Below, one piece after another: positions 1 through 8,917 of a stretch of DNA of 64,000 nt. Within the stretch, counting starts at the first letter, position 1. Each line of letters begins with the position of its first letter. The notes under the pieces were generated by a model that saw only the letters and a program-made list of their open reading frames with translations, had not been told where the DNA came from and did not search any database. Origin of the DNA: UBA7672 sp965229115. Its GTDB lineage: Bacteria; Pseudomonadota; Alphaproteobacteria; Caulobacterales; Hyphomonadaceae. Position numbers and translations under genes: made by a program. The DNA is taken from contig CBDDIR010000003.1 of NCBI GenBank assembly GCA_965229115.1, forward strand, positions 2,604,001 through 2,668,000, in the 5' to 3' direction.

Positions 1-133
1 TTGTTTGCGTGCTCGACAGGACAAACGCCCCACGGCATGCTCAAGCTGTCGTGAGGAGACTGATAGTCCGCGGTTAGACGGACGCCCTTACGACGAGGGA
101 GGAGTGCGGCGCAGGCCGTAAACGAGTGGCCAG

Positions 134-1612
134 ATGGCTGACGCGTCGAACATAACGCCTGCAAGCGAACCGGAAGCGGAAGCTGCGCCTTCGCGTGTGC
201 AGGATGCGCGCGCGACGATGGTGTCGGGCTTCTTCACCGGCGTTGCGGGGCAGCTGCTGCTTTATACGGTCGGGCTGGTGCTGCTGATCGTGGTGCTGCT
301 GTTTCCGTTGCTGATCTCGGAGCGGCGCAATGAGTGGCTGGCGGGGCGGGTGAACGTGGCCGAGCTGGTGGCGGCGGCTGCGCAGTCGAGCCCGGAGCAT
401 CGTGCGAGCAATGACTTCTCGCGGATCGCGCGCGACCGGTTGTTCATTCTCTCCATCATCGCGGACACCAAGGATGCGCGCGAGACGATCCTCGCGCCGT
501 CGCAGCCAATTACAGGCACGCCGGTGCGGATGGACTGGCCGGATGACCGGTCGCTGTGGTTCCCGGATACGGTGGCGCACTTCACGGCGCAGGACAGGCA
601 TCTGCGGCTGACGTTCAAGCCGGAGCTGACGCCATACGATGAGATGGAAGTTACCGTATCGGAGGCGACGCTGCGTGAGGCGCTGCTGGCGCAGTCGGGC
701 GCGATCATTCTCAACGCCCTGCTCTTCGCCATACTGGCGGGCGCGATTGTTTACGTGACCGTGTACCGGCTGATCGTGCGGCCGATGCAGGGGATTGCGG
801 CGTCGGTGACGCGGTTCTCCGAAGCGCCGGAGGCGACGCAGATCAAGCTGCCCTATGGGCAGAGCGATGAGATACGTCGCGTGACGGCTGCGCTGGAGAC
901 GATGCAGCAGACAGTCTCGCAGGCGCTGCGTCAGCGGAAGCGGCTGGCCGACCTTGGCGAGGCGGTGGCGAAGATCAGCCACGACCTGCGCAATTCCCTG
1001 TCGGCGGCGCAGATACTGTCGGATGGGCTCGCGGATTCCAAGGACCCTGACGTGCGGGATGCTGCGCCGCGACTGGAGCGGGCGATCCAGCGTTCAATCA
1101 CGTTGGCTGAGGCGACGCTGAAGTATGGCCGTTCGGAAACACCGCTGCCGAGCATGCAGCGTGAGTCGTTTAAGCCGGCGATCGATGAGGCGATGGCGGA
1201 AGGCATTGCGGGTTGGCCCGGAGTGACAGTGCGCGTCGACTGTGACGAGAGCCTCGCGGTGATGGCGGACAGCGATCATTTGCACCGCATCATCACTAAC
1301 CTCGTGAGGAACGCGGCGAAGGCAATTACAAGCCGGCCAGCCGGTTCTGACGCGGGGCTGGTGACTGCGGAGGCGAGCCGATCTGCCTCTGGCGACACGG
1401 TCGTGCTGGTCATCAGCGACAATGGTCCGGGCATACCAAAGTCCGTTATCGCCAAGCTGTTTCAGCCGTTTTCAAAGGCGGGATCGGATGGCGGCACGGG
1501 GCTCGGCCTGGCGATTGCGCGCGAGCTGGCGCGGGGCATGGGAGGCGAGCTGTCGCTGGTCTCAAGCGGGCCTGACGGAACGTCATTCTCCCTGAGTTTG
1601 CGGGCTGGATGA
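134..1612 (+). CDS. Membrane sensor histidine kinase
   Basis: A 492-residue inner-membrane sensor kinase that should autophosphorylate on His and pass the phosphate to a response regulator. Hydrophobic segments at about residues 36-60 and 190-215 bracket a roughly 130-residue periplasmic sensor region with no recognisable family. A HAMP-like stretch follows the second segment. The H-box (SHDLRNS) puts the phosphoacceptor at His283. The N-box (NLVRNAAKAI), G1 (SDNGPGIP) and G2 (GGTGLGLAIAREL) mark a complete HATPase domain. No response regulator gene is adjacent, so it is an orphan here and its signal is unknown. It starts at an ATG with no obvious strong ribosome-binding site. Confidence 0.9.
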   Translation: MADASNITPASEPEAEAAPSRVQDARATMVSGFFTGVAGQLLLYTVGLVLLIVVLLFPLLISERRNEWLAGRVNVAELVAAAAQSSPEHRASNDFSRIARDRLFILSIIADTKDARETILAPSQPITGTPVRMDWPDDRSLWFPDTVAHFTAQDRHLRLTFKPELTPYDEMEVTVSEATLREALLAQSGAIILNALLFAILAGAIVYVTVYRLIVRPMQGIAASVTRFSEAPEATQIKLPYGQSDEIRRVTAALETMQQTVSQALRQRKRLADLGEAVAKISHDLRNSLSAAQILSDGLADSKDPDVRDAAPRLERAIQRSITLAEATLKYGRSETPLPSMQRESFKPAIDEAMAEGIAGWPGVTVRVDCDESLAVMADSDHLHRIITNLVRNAAKAITSRPAGSDAGLVTAEASRSASGDTVVLVISDNGPGIPKSVIAKLFQPFSKAGSDGGTGLGLAIARELARGMGGELSLVSSGPDGTSFSLSLRAG

Positions 1613-1739
1613 TCCTTTCCAGTCCCCACAGGGATATGCCGCTATCGTGAAGGTCACGGCTGGAGAAGAGAAAGGATTTCCCCTCGCCTTTCGAGTTCTT
1701 GTAGCCTGTAAAAGAGACTGAGCTGCGCGCGAGACAAAA

Positions 1740-2396
1740 TTGACCAAGACCATCGCCACCAAACGCATTCAGCCTGCTGCTGAAGAAAACAATGCCCGGC
1801 GTCAGGAGATCCTGCTGATCGCGTCGGACCTGTTTGCGCGGCGTGGCTATGACGCCGTGGGCGTGCGCCAGATCGCAGATGCGGCGGGGATACTGGGCGG
1901 GTCGCTGTATCACCACTTCCCCTCGAAGCGGGATCTCTATGTCGAAGTGCATAGCGCGGCGCTGGCGAATGCTGCGAACCGGATGGAAGCCGAGATCGCC
2001 AAGCTGACGGACCCGTGGGAGCGGCTGGAAGCGGGATGCCGCGTTCACCTGGCCGTGCAGGTTGATCCGGAATCCGTGACCCTGCCGATGATGAGCGACA
2101 TCTCCGCCATGTCGAGCGACATGCGCGAGGATCTGGTGAAGGCGCGCGACCGGTTCGAGACGATCTACAAGCAGCTGATTGCGGACCTGCCGCTGAACCC
2201 GTCCGTCGACCGCAGCATCTATCGCCTGTCGCTGGTGTCGCTGATTAACGCCGTTCCGATGTGGTATCGCACGGGGCGGCTGAGCGTTGCCGAGATCGCG
2301 GCGCAGATCGTGACGATCTTCCGTGCCTCTGCCGGCCCTGCCCCAAAAGCCAAGCCTGTGAAGCTGGCGCGGGCGAAGAAGAAGCCTGCTCGCTAG
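1740..2396 (+). CDS. TetR/AcrR family transcriptional regulator
   Basis: A 218-residue TetR-type repressor. The N-terminal helix-turn-helix is clear at about residues 20-65: a RRGYDAVGVRQIADAAG segment followed by GSLYHHFPSKRDL, the usual signature ending in the YxHFxxK motif. The C-terminal ligand domain is not assignable to an inducer. Reading in this frame must begin at the TTG at 1740, because no ATG precedes the helix-turn-helix. The Lys/Ala-rich C-terminal tail (about residues 199-218) looks disordered. It follows the histidine kinase gene by 127 bp on the same strand and may be independently transcribed; its target is unknown. Confidence 0.85.
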   Translation: MTKTIATKRIQPAAEENNARRQEILLIASDLFARRGYDAVGVRQIADAAGILGGSLYHHFPSKRDLYVEVHSAALANAANRMEAEIAKLTDPWERLEAGCRVHLAVQVDPESVTLPMMSDISAMSSDMREDLVKARDRFETIYKQLIADLPLNPSVDRSIYRLSLVSLINAVPMWYRTGRLSVAEIAAQIVTIFRASAGPAPKAKPVKLARAKKKPAR

Positions 2397-2431
2397 AGCG
2401 GACGGCTCCCTAGACATCGCGACAAGAAAAA

Positions 2432-2459
2432 GCCGCTGCGGAGGGGTCTCCGCAGCGGC
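2432..2459. terminator. Bidirectional intrinsic terminator
   Basis: Perfect 11-bp stem (2432-2442 pairs with 2449-2459) with a 6-nt loop. A run of five A lies just to its left, which is a U-tract for minus-strand transcripts. It sits between the convergent TetR gene (ends 2396) and the PepSY gene (ends 2591), so it can serve both. Confidence 0.8.
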
Positions 2460-2590
2460 AGTTTGTCATGGCTTGGCCCCCACAGGAGGAGGAGAGCGAG
2501 AGCAAGAACCATGGGTTCGTCGTTGAGATGATCCTGCATGATGCTGTGGCGGCCGAAAGTTATTTACGGTTTCAGCGGTGTTACGGGCCG

Positions 2591-4057
2591 TTACAGCTGG
2601 CTCGGCTCCTTGGATTTGCGGGCGAAGCGCTGACGGATGCGGGAAAAATCCTGGCCGACGCGCGTGAAGGACATCCACGCGCCGGTGGCGCAGGCGACCG
2701 TTACAGCGGCGAGCAACAGCAGGGTGACGATGTCCCAGACCGGGCGGGCGCGCAGGAAAGAGAAGTCCATCGAATGCAGGCCCGACTCGAACCAGCGGTA
2801 ACGCTGGCCGGTTCCGTCAGCGAGCTGGCGGAGTTCGCCGGTCTTGTAGTCGAAATAGGCCTTGGTGCTGTCGGGGTCGTTGAGCGTGACGCGATAGACC
2901 GGCAGGTCGACCGTGCGCTTGTGGCCGTAATAATAGTCGTCTTCGGCGTTCAGGACTTCGAGCTTGCCCGCAGCGAGGAGCCCGCCCTTCTCTGTCAGGC
3001 CGGCTTGCAGCTCGTTCTGGGTCATCGGAGCGATCCCGTTCAGGCCGAAGCGGGTGTCGGTTCCGTCGGCTGAGCGGGCGATCAGGTAGGGCTTGCCGAG
3101 CAGCGGGGCGGCGCGGACCGTGACGAGGTTGGCCGGAGGGTTGGCCTTGACCTGCGCAAGGATGGTCTGGACCTCGCCGACCTGCATCGGGCTCTGGACG
3201 TCGGCGCGACTGATGGCGCCTTCGCTTTCGAGCAGGCCGAAGGGCGACATGGTCATCATGCCGGAGAAGGTCCAGGTGAGGACGAGCACGCCGGCGAAGG
3301 TGCCGAAGAGGTGGTGCCACATCCACATCGGGCGGTTGCGATAGGGCCACCATTTGCCTGAACGGCCGCGCAGGCGGATGAAGCCGATGACCATGCCGGT
3401 GATGACGAGGAAGCAGCCGACCAGCGAGGACCAGACGACGACATCGTTCCAGAGCTGGCCGTTCTCGCGGAGGATGCGTGGATAGAGCCAGTGCGGGATG
3501 GCGCCGAGCCAGTTCCAGAAACGCTCGTGGCCGTTGGCGTCCTGCACGACTTCGCCGTTGGAGCCGTTGATATAGACCCAGCTTGCGCCCGGATCATCGA
3601 ACACGGCTTTCCAGAGTGGTTGCGAGCGGCGCGCGGGCTGGACCGACCACTGGTCGATCAGGAGCGTGCCGAGTTCGGAAATCTTGCCGTTGATCCTGTT
3701 GCCGGCTGCGTAGGTCTCCGCGACATTGCGCACCTGCTCTTCCGACAGCACGCCGACAGTCTCGCCGGATGCGAGATTGTAGGCCTTGGGCCCGTCCCTT
3801 CCGCCCATGCGCAGCACAGGCGTCCCATTCAACATTTCAACACGCGCCTGCCCCGCAGGCGCATCAGCGGCGAAACCGATATTTCCGCTGAGGATGGTCA
3901 GGTCGAGGCGTTCGAGACCCGACTGGCGTTCATCCGGCGTGGTGGCCGGATAGCCCTGATACATCATGACGAAGCCGGAGAGGCACCACATCGTCATGAT
4001 CACGCCGAGCACCACGCCGAGATAGCGGTGCACGGCGATGAGGGTCTTCATAATCAT
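2591..4057 (-). CDS. PepSY-associated membrane protein next to a TonB receptor
   Basis: A 488-residue inner-membrane protein of the PepSY_TM (PF03929-like) type. The N-terminus (KTLIAVHRYLGVVLGVIMTM) is the characteristic first helix with its HRYLG motif. Further hydrophobic segments occur at about residues 205-230, 250-275 and 450-470, separated by periplasmic regions. Relatives are commonly found beside TonB-dependent receptors and are linked to ferric-siderophore handling, sometimes as reductases. Its gene lies 77 bp downstream of the receptor gene on the same strand, which supports a joint role. The hairpin between the two genes may reduce its expression relative to the receptor. The start could be the ATG at 4057 or the one two codons later. 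Confidence 0.8.
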   Translation of the reverse strand: MIMKTLIAVHRYLGVVLGVIMTMWCLSGFVMMYQGYPATTPDERQSGLERLDLTILSGNIGFAADAPAGQARVEMLNGTPVLRMGGRDGPKAYNLASGETVGVLSEEQVRNVAETYAAGNRINGKISELGTLLIDQWSVQPARRSQPLWKAVFDDPGASWVYINGSNGEVVQDANGHERFWNWLGAIPHWLYPRILRENGQLWNDVVVWSSLVGCFLVITGMVIGFIRLRGRSGKWWPYRNRPMWMWHHLFGTFAGVLVLTWTFSGMMTMSPFGLLESEGAISRADVQSPMQVGEVQTILAQVKANPPANLVTVRAAPLLGKPYLIARSADGTDTRFGLNGIAPMTQNELQAGLTEKGGLLAAGKLEVLNAEDDYYYGHKRTVDLPVYRVTLNDPDSTKAYFDYKTGELRQLADGTGQRYRWFESGLHSMDFSFLRARPVWDIVTLLLLAAVTVACATGAWMSFTRVGQDFSRIRQRFARKSKEPSQL

Positions 4058-4087
4058 AAGGTCATCACGAGATCACTGGGCGTTTAG

Positions 4088-4124
4088 CGCCGTCTCCGGA
4101 AGGCCCACCCAACCGGAGACGGCG
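4088..4124. terminator. Hairpin between receptor and PepSY genes
   Basis: Perfect 12-bp inverted repeat (4088-4099 with 4113-4124) with a 13-nt loop, placed directly after the TonB receptor stop codon. There is no strong U-tract on the minus strand, so it may be an attenuator or an mRNA-stabilising hairpin rather than a full terminator. Confidence 0.55.
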
Positions 4125-4134
4125 TTACGCGTAC

Positions 4135-6249
4135 CTAGAAGCCGTAGCTGTAGGTGACGTGAAGTGTTTGCGGCACGCCATTGAAACCGAACACGAAGGC
4201 CGGCGTCGTGTCGTAGCCGGTAATCGGGGCCGAACGGCCGACGCTGGTGAAGTAGCCTTCGTCGAACGCGTTCTCGAGGCGGGCCGTAAGCTTGTGCTTG
4301 CGGTCTGCATCCAGGAAGACGTGCGCCGCGATATCGACGACCATGTAGTCGCCGTATTCGACAACGCCGACGCCGCCCGGAAGGGATGCGGTCTTCAGCT
4401 CGCCGGTCCACAGCGCGGAGACGTCTGCGCCCCACCAGTCAGCATCGTAGGAGCCGCCGACCTTGGCGTAGCTGCGCGGGATGCGCGGACGCTGCGTGCC
4501 GTTCGGGTCTTTCGTGCTGGAGTCGGTGTAGCTGGCCATGGCCGAGAAGCCGTTGCCGAAGTCGGCTGTGCCGAGCAGTTCGAAACCACGGACCTTCACC
4601 TTGCCGGCGACGTTCTCGAAGAAGCCGTTGCCGTCGAAGAACTCGTTGCGCGGCGTTGCCGGGTTCGGGTCCGGGAATTGCGGGAACAGCACTTCGCAGT
4701 TCTGCGCCGGGATAGTCACGTCGCAGTTCACGAAGCCGATCAGATTGTCGATGTTGCGGGCGAAGTAGGTCGCCTGCCAGCTGAAGGTCGGACCAAACGT
4801 CATCTGGCCGCCGAGGCCGACGTTGAGGTTCTGGCCTTTTTCTGCGCCGACATTCGGGTTGCCGATCTCGTAGTCCTCGATGGCGTAGAGCTGTTCGGCG
4901 GTGGGGAGGAGGAAGCTCGTACCGATATTGCCCTGCGCGTACAGGAAGTCCGCGAAGTCGTAGCGGCCGCTGGCGTTCCACACGGTGGCTTCCGAGCCGC
5001 CCGTCTTGTTGTGGCGAACGCCGAGTGCGAACGAGCCGTTCTTGATGAAGTCGTCGGTGGTGCGCAGCTGGCCGAAGAAGGCGTGAACCTCTTCTTCCTG
5101 CTCCGCGATCAGCAGGACGTCGTCCTTGCCGGAATAGGTCTGGTAGTCGTAGCCGACGAGGTATTCGAGCGGGCCGCCGGGCGTCAGCTTGGCGAGGGCG
5201 TTGATGCCCTTGTCCTCGAAGCCCCAATAGGTCTGGTTGTCGGTGACGGTCTGGCCGATGATCGGCCCCGTGCCGCCCTGCAGGCGGTTGCGGATCGTGG
5301 TGTAGCTGGAATCCCAGTCGTGCCAGTAACCCTTCACGAGGATCTGGGCCCAGTCAGCAGCCTGCACATCGACGCCGAGGCTGGCGATGTCTTCGTCGCG
5401 CTCGTTCTTCGAATAGGCGTTGACGCGCGGGTTGGTGTTGTCGAGGCGGCCGTCGGTGTGCTGGTAACGGGCGTCGATGGCGATGCGCTCGCCGATCTGG
5501 AAGCGATATTTGCCGCCATAGTTCAGCATGTCCGAGCTGCGATCGTGGTCGGTCGAGCTGGGGGCGAAGTTGTTGTAGGTGGTGAAGCCGTTCGTCTTGT
5601 CCTGCGAGGCGAAGAGCACGTAGTTGCCCGGACCCGCCTTGCCGCGGACATAGCCGTCGAGGTGGATCGAGTCGTTGGTATCGCCGCCGACCGTGACGAG
5701 GCCGTTGAAATCATCCGTGTAGCCGCGGGTGACGAAGTTGATGACGCCGGCCACCGACTGGGTGCCGTAGAACAGGCCCTGGCCGCCTTTAAGCACTTCG
5801 ATGCGCTCGATCATGCTGGCGGGCAGCGTGTCGGACATGGTGCCGGAATAGAGGCGGTTGTTGATGCGGACGCCGTCGACCAGGAGCAGCATGTCCTGGG
5901 TGCGCGAGCCCTGCAGCGAGATGTCCATGTAGGAGAACGGCCCGCCGCGCGGGGCGACGAACAGGCCCGGAACCTTCATCTGCATCGCCTGCTGGGCGTC
6001 GACGAAGATCTGGTTGCGGAGCTCCTCGGAGGTCACGACCTCGAGGTCGGAACCGTATTTCTCGAGCTCCTGCGGGAGGGTTTCCTCGATCGTCTGGCCG
6101 ACGATGGTGACGACGTCTGTGTCGGCGGTTTGCGGCGTGGCTTCGGCGCTGGGGCCGGCCTGGGCGGCCGCAAGCGGCGCGGCAAGGCAGATGACCAGGG
6201 CGCTTACGCCGGTGGCCAGCAGGCCGCGATAAGTCGAGTGCAGTTTCAA
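4135..6249 (-). CDS. TonB-dependent outer-membrane receptor (704 aa)
   Basis: Outer-membrane gated channel for a chelated metal or other scarce ligand. A signal peptide (LLATGVSALVICLAAPLAAAQ) ends near residue 30. The plug domain follows with typical motifs: MLLLVDGVRINNR, MIERIEVLKGGQGLFYG and VINFVTRG. The beta-barrel ends in an aromatic residue (LHVTYSYGF), as outer-membrane assembly requires. At 704 residues it is much shorter than the three other receptors here and is not in their subfamily. The start is a TTG at 6249, backed by the strong upstream site GGGAGGGAC. It precedes the PepSY gene, which suggests siderophore or iron uptake; the actual ligand is unknown. Confidence 0.88.
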   Translation of the reverse strand: MKLHSTYRGLLATGVSALVICLAAPLAAAQAGPSAEATPQTADTDVVTIVGQTIEETLPQELEKYGSDLEVVTSEELRNQIFVDAQQAMQMKVPGLFVAPRGGPFSYMDISLQGSRTQDMLLLVDGVRINNRLYSGTMSDTLPASMIERIEVLKGGQGLFYGTQSVAGVINFVTRGYTDDFNGLVTVGGDTNDSIHLDGYVRGKAGPGNYVLFASQDKTNGFTTYNNFAPSSTDHDRSSDMLNYGGKYRFQIGERIAIDARYQHTDGRLDNTNPRVNAYSKNERDEDIASLGVDVQAADWAQILVKGYWHDWDSSYTTIRNRLQGGTGPIIGQTVTDNQTYWGFEDKGINALAKLTPGGPLEYLVGYDYQTYSGKDDVLLIAEQEEEVHAFFGQLRTTDDFIKNGSFALGVRHNKTGGSEATVWNASGRYDFADFLYAQGNIGTSFLLPTAEQLYAIEDYEIGNPNVGAEKGQNLNVGLGGQMTFGPTFSWQATYFARNIDNLIGFVNCDVTIPAQNCEVLFPQFPDPNPATPRNEFFDGNGFFENVAGKVKVRGFELLGTADFGNGFSAMASYTDSSTKDPNGTQRPRIPRSYAKVGGSYDADWWGADVSALWTGELKTASLPGGVGVVEYGDYMVVDIAAHVFLDADRKHKLTARLENAFDEGYFTSVGRSAPITGYDTTPAFVFGFNGVPQTLHVTYSYGF

Positions 6250-6347
6250 AGTCCGTCCCTCCCGAGGGTTGTGTAAATGTCCGCGCCCCCGTGCGCGTCG
6301 GATGGGAGGTCTAGGAGGGTTTCGGGGGTCACTCGGAGTGAATTACG

Positions 6348-6427
6348 GTAACAACGCTGCGTAACGCCGAGGGGGAGTCGCGAAACAAGCCAAAAGTGCG
6401 CGTTACCGGGCGTTACACGCGGGTTAC
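6348..6427 (-). promoter_or_regulatory. Cluster of GTTAC/GTAAC half-sites upstream of the TonB receptor
   Basis: Three direct GTTAC repeats (6402-6406, 6412-6416, 6423-6427) are spaced 10 and 11 bp apart. Two inverted GTAAC copies (6348-6352, 6361-6365) lie nearer the receptor gene. Spacing by one helical turn is typical of arrays bound by a transcription factor. The factor is unknown. This lies in the 252-bp gap between the receptor start and the DSD1 gene end. Confidence 0.4.
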
Positions 6428-6501
6428 AGCGCGAGAGGCGCGATGCCGGCTGTGCTGGATCGTTGCGGTTTGCGCGGGATTTGCGCCGGAATGAGGGGAA
6501 T

Positions 6502-7641
6502 CTAGCGCGAGCGGCCGCGGCCCTGGACGGGCCAGATATCCACAAGGGTGTCGCCCCGGACGACGTGGAAGAAGTCGTACAGATTGACGGTCGGGTCGCA
6601 GTGCGGCGCGGCCAGGGTGACGATGTCGCCGATGGCCAGCTTAGCCTCCTCCCCCGCCGCGATCAGGCCGTGCTCGTCGCCCATGAAGTGGAACGGGGAG
6701 CCGACCGGCGCGCCGGACAGGATCGCGGGCGGGCCGCCGTCGGTCGCCATGGCCTTGAAGCCGGCGTCGAGGGTGGCGAGGCCGGGGGTGTTGGCGCTGA
6801 CCACGCGGGCGTCGATCTGGAGGGACGTGGCGTAGGGGATGGGGGCGCCGTTAGCGAGGTCGCACTCGTTGTACTGGCGATCCATGAACACGTAGGAGCC
6901 GACCTGCAGCTCGTTGAAGACGCCGAGGTCTGCGTCGATGCGGTGGGTGCCGGTGCCGCCCCCTGTGATGAGGGCTGGCGGGAGGCCGGCTGCGGTTAGG
7001 GCTTCGAGGACGGTACGGAGATAGGCGGTGCGCTCCTCGATGGCCGAGCGGCGGTCGGCGTAGCTTTCGATGTGCTGCTCGCGGCCGCAGTAGAACTGGA
7101 CGCCGATATATTTCAGGGAGGGTGCGGCAGCGATGCGTTGGGCGAGCGCGACTGCATCCCCGGGGGAGCGGACGCCGGTGCGGCGGATGCCGGGATCGAT
7201 ATCGACGACGAGTTGCAGGGGTTTGCCAGCCGCCTGGGCTGCGGCGGCGAGTGCTGTGACGTTGTCGGGATTGTCGGTTGTGACGCGCAGGTCGGGGATG
7301 CGGGCGTTGAGCTGCATCAGGCGGGCGATGGCGGGGGCGGAGACGACCGGCGACGTGATCAGGATGGCGCCGACGCCGCCATCGGCCATCGCTTCCGCCT
7401 CGCCCAGCTTGGCGCAGCAGACGCCGACAGCGCCGGCGGCGATCTGGCGCTGGGCTATGTCGGCGCTCTTGTGGGTCTTCGCGTGGGGGCGCAACGCGAT
7501 GCCGCGTTCGGCGGCGAAGGCGGCCATGGTCGCGATGTTGCGTTCGAGCAGGTCGAGGTCGATAACCAGTACGGGGGTGTTGAAGGATTTGCGGCCGCCC
7601 TGCTGGCCGATGAGATGCGCGTGAAGCTCGCGGTCGTTCAT
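6502..7641 (-). CDS. DSD1-family PLP-dependent enzyme (D-threonine aldolase / D-serine dehydratase-like)
   Basis: A 379-residue fold-type III PLP enzyme acting on D-3-hydroxy amino acids or similar substrates. The N-terminal alanine-racemase-like barrel carries the lysine motif LRPHAKTHK, whose Lys is expected to hold PLP. The C-terminus has the family's PHCDPTVNLYD motif, whose His and Cys bind the divalent metal. The ATG at 7641 is chosen because it falls 4 bp after the stop of the upstream flavoprotein gene; longer readings would overlap that gene by some 200 bp. It is the last gene of a four-gene operon with an MFS carrier, a TetR and a lactone-oxidase-like enzyme. Aldolase and dehydratase cannot be told apart by reading alone. 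Confidence 0.88.
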   Translation of the reverse strand: MNDRELHAHLIGQQGGRKSFNTPVLVIDLDLLERNIATMAAFAAERGIALRPHAKTHKSADIAQRQIAAGAVGVCCAKLGEAEAMADGGVGAILITSPVVSAPAIARLMQLNARIPDLRVTTDNPDNVTALAAAAQAAGKPLQLVVDIDPGIRRTGVRSPGDAVALAQRIAAAPSLKYIGVQFYCGREQHIESYADRRSAIEERTAYLRTVLEALTAAGLPPALITGGGTGTHRIDADLGVFNELQVGSYVFMDRQYNECDLANGAPIPYATSLQIDARVVSANTPGLATLDAGFKAMATDGGPPAILSGAPVGSPFHFMGDEHGLIAAGEEAKLAIGDIVTLAAPHCDPTVNLYDFFHVVRGDTLVDIWPVQGRGRSR

Positions 7642-7645
7642 GGGC

Positions 7646-8917
7646 TCAGCCTGCCTTGATGTCGAAGAGTTTGGTGAGGTGTGCGTTGGCGAACTTTGCG
7701 ACGGGGTCGATCTGATCGCGAACAGCGCAGAACTTTGCAGCGTCAGGATAGAGCTGGTGGAGATCGGCCGTCGTAAGCGTGTGGCGCTTGGCCCAGTGCG
7801 GGCGGCCATCGTACGCGCGGAATATCTTTTCGGCTTCAGCAAAGATCGCATGCCATTTCATGCGATGGTACTGGTGCATGGAGATCGACGCGCCAACGCG
7901 GCCGTTGAACGGGCTGAGCCAGATGTCGTCTGCGGCGACGAGACGGAACTCGAAGGGGAATGCCACGGGCAGCCCCTTCTTTCTGATCCACGCGATGACT
8001 TCGCGCAGCGCAGGCCAGCCGTTTGCGCGCGGCAGTTCGTATTCCATCTCCTCGAACTTAACCGTGCGATCGGACGGGAAGATGCGGTAGGCGGGCCCTA
8101 CCCTGCGCCGCTTCATCTGTTGCGGCAGAAGGCGTTTCTGCAGGTGCGACGTCATGAAGGGGAACATCTTGCAGATGTCGCATACGCGCCTGAAGGCGGT
8201 GTCGTCCATGTCGCGCTGTTCGCGCATCTCGCCTTCCGACGGCTTTGGATCGAGGATCTTCAGCATGGCGAGGTCGGCATAGGGGAAGACGAAAAATTCG
8301 ACATGTCGGTTCTGCGCCGCGAGCTCGCCCCAGCGCGCGGCGATCTCGTCGAGCGGGTAAACTTCTAGGCGTTCTTCGAGGTGGTAGGCGGGCAGTACGT
8401 CGAACTCGATGCGCGTCGCGATGCCGGTAAGGCCGAGCGAGAGGCGCGAGGCCTGGAACAGGTCGGGGTTCTCGGTCGGGCTGCATTTCACGATGGAGCC
8501 ATCGTGCGTCATCAGCTCGAAACCGCGGGCTGCAGTGGAGAGTGAGCCGAGGGTTGCGCCTGTGCCGTGCGTGCCCGTGGCGATGGCGCCGGCGAGGGCT
8601 TGCGGGTTTACGTCGCCCTGATTGATGAGGGACGCGCCCTGCTTCCAGAGGATATCGGTGAGTTTGGCGAGCGATGTGCCGGCGGGGGCGGAGGCGCGCA
8701 GCTTGTCGTCGCTGACGGTGATCTCGCCTTCCATGTCGGACATGGAAATCAGCGTGCCGTCGGTTTCGCAGAGCGGCATGAAGGAGTGGCCTGCACCGAC
8801 GACGCGAACTTTCTTCGCCTCGCGCACAAGCTTTGCCAGTTCGGCTTGCGTCTTCGGGCGCGCGATCTGTGCGGGTGTCGCCGCTACGCTTCCGGACCAG
8901 TTCGACCAGGTGGACAT
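7646..8917 (-). CDS. FAD-linked oxidoreductase, D-arabinono-1,4-lactone oxidase family
   Basis: A 423-residue flavoprotein of the vanillyl-alcohol-oxidase/aldonolactone-oxidase superfamily. The N-terminal FAD_binding_4 domain contains VVGAGHSF, in which the His is the usual site of covalent FAD, and the ATGTHGTG phosphate loop. The C-terminal ALO domain ends with a HWAKRH variant of the usual HWGK signature before LYPDAAKFCAVRDQIDP. Relatives oxidise aldono-1,4-lactones or alditols; the substrate here is unknown. The ATG at 8917 shares one base with the TGA stop of the upstream TetR gene (TGATG), so translation is probably coupled. An in-frame extension upstream would lie inside the TetR gene and has been rejected. 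Confidence 0.85.
   Translation of the reverse strand: MSTWSNWSGSVAATPAQIARPKTQAELAKLVREAKKVRVVGAGHSFMPLCETDGTLISMSDMEGEITVSDDKLRASAPAGTSLAKLTDILWKQGASLINQGDVNPQALAGAIATGTHGTGATLGSLSTAARGFELMTHDGSIVKCSPTENPDLFQASRLSLGLTGIATRIEFDVLPAYHLEERLEVYPLDEIAARWGELAAQNRHVEFFVFPYADLAMLKILDPKPSEGEMREQRDMDDTAFRRVCDICKMFPFMTSHLQKRLLPQQMKRRRVGPAYRIFPSDRTVKFEEMEYELPRANGWPALREVIAWIRKKGLPVAFPFEFRLVAADDIWLSPFNGRVGASISMHQYHRMKWHAIFAEAEKIFRAYDGRPHWAKRHTLTTADLHQLYPDAAKFCAVRDQIDPVAKFANAHLTKLFDIKAG

Noticed and set aside
4159..6276. Plus-strand open frame of 705 codons opposite the first TonB receptor
   Set aside because: It is an antisense shadow of a well-supported receptor; composition (Val/Ala/Asp/Glu/Arg runs) is typical of reverse-frame translation in GC-rich DNA and no domain is visible.
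7642..7851. Upstream extension of the DSD1-type enzyme
   Set aside because: It would overlap the flavoprotein gene by about 200 bp and adds no family sequence; the ATG at 7641 fits the operon spacing.
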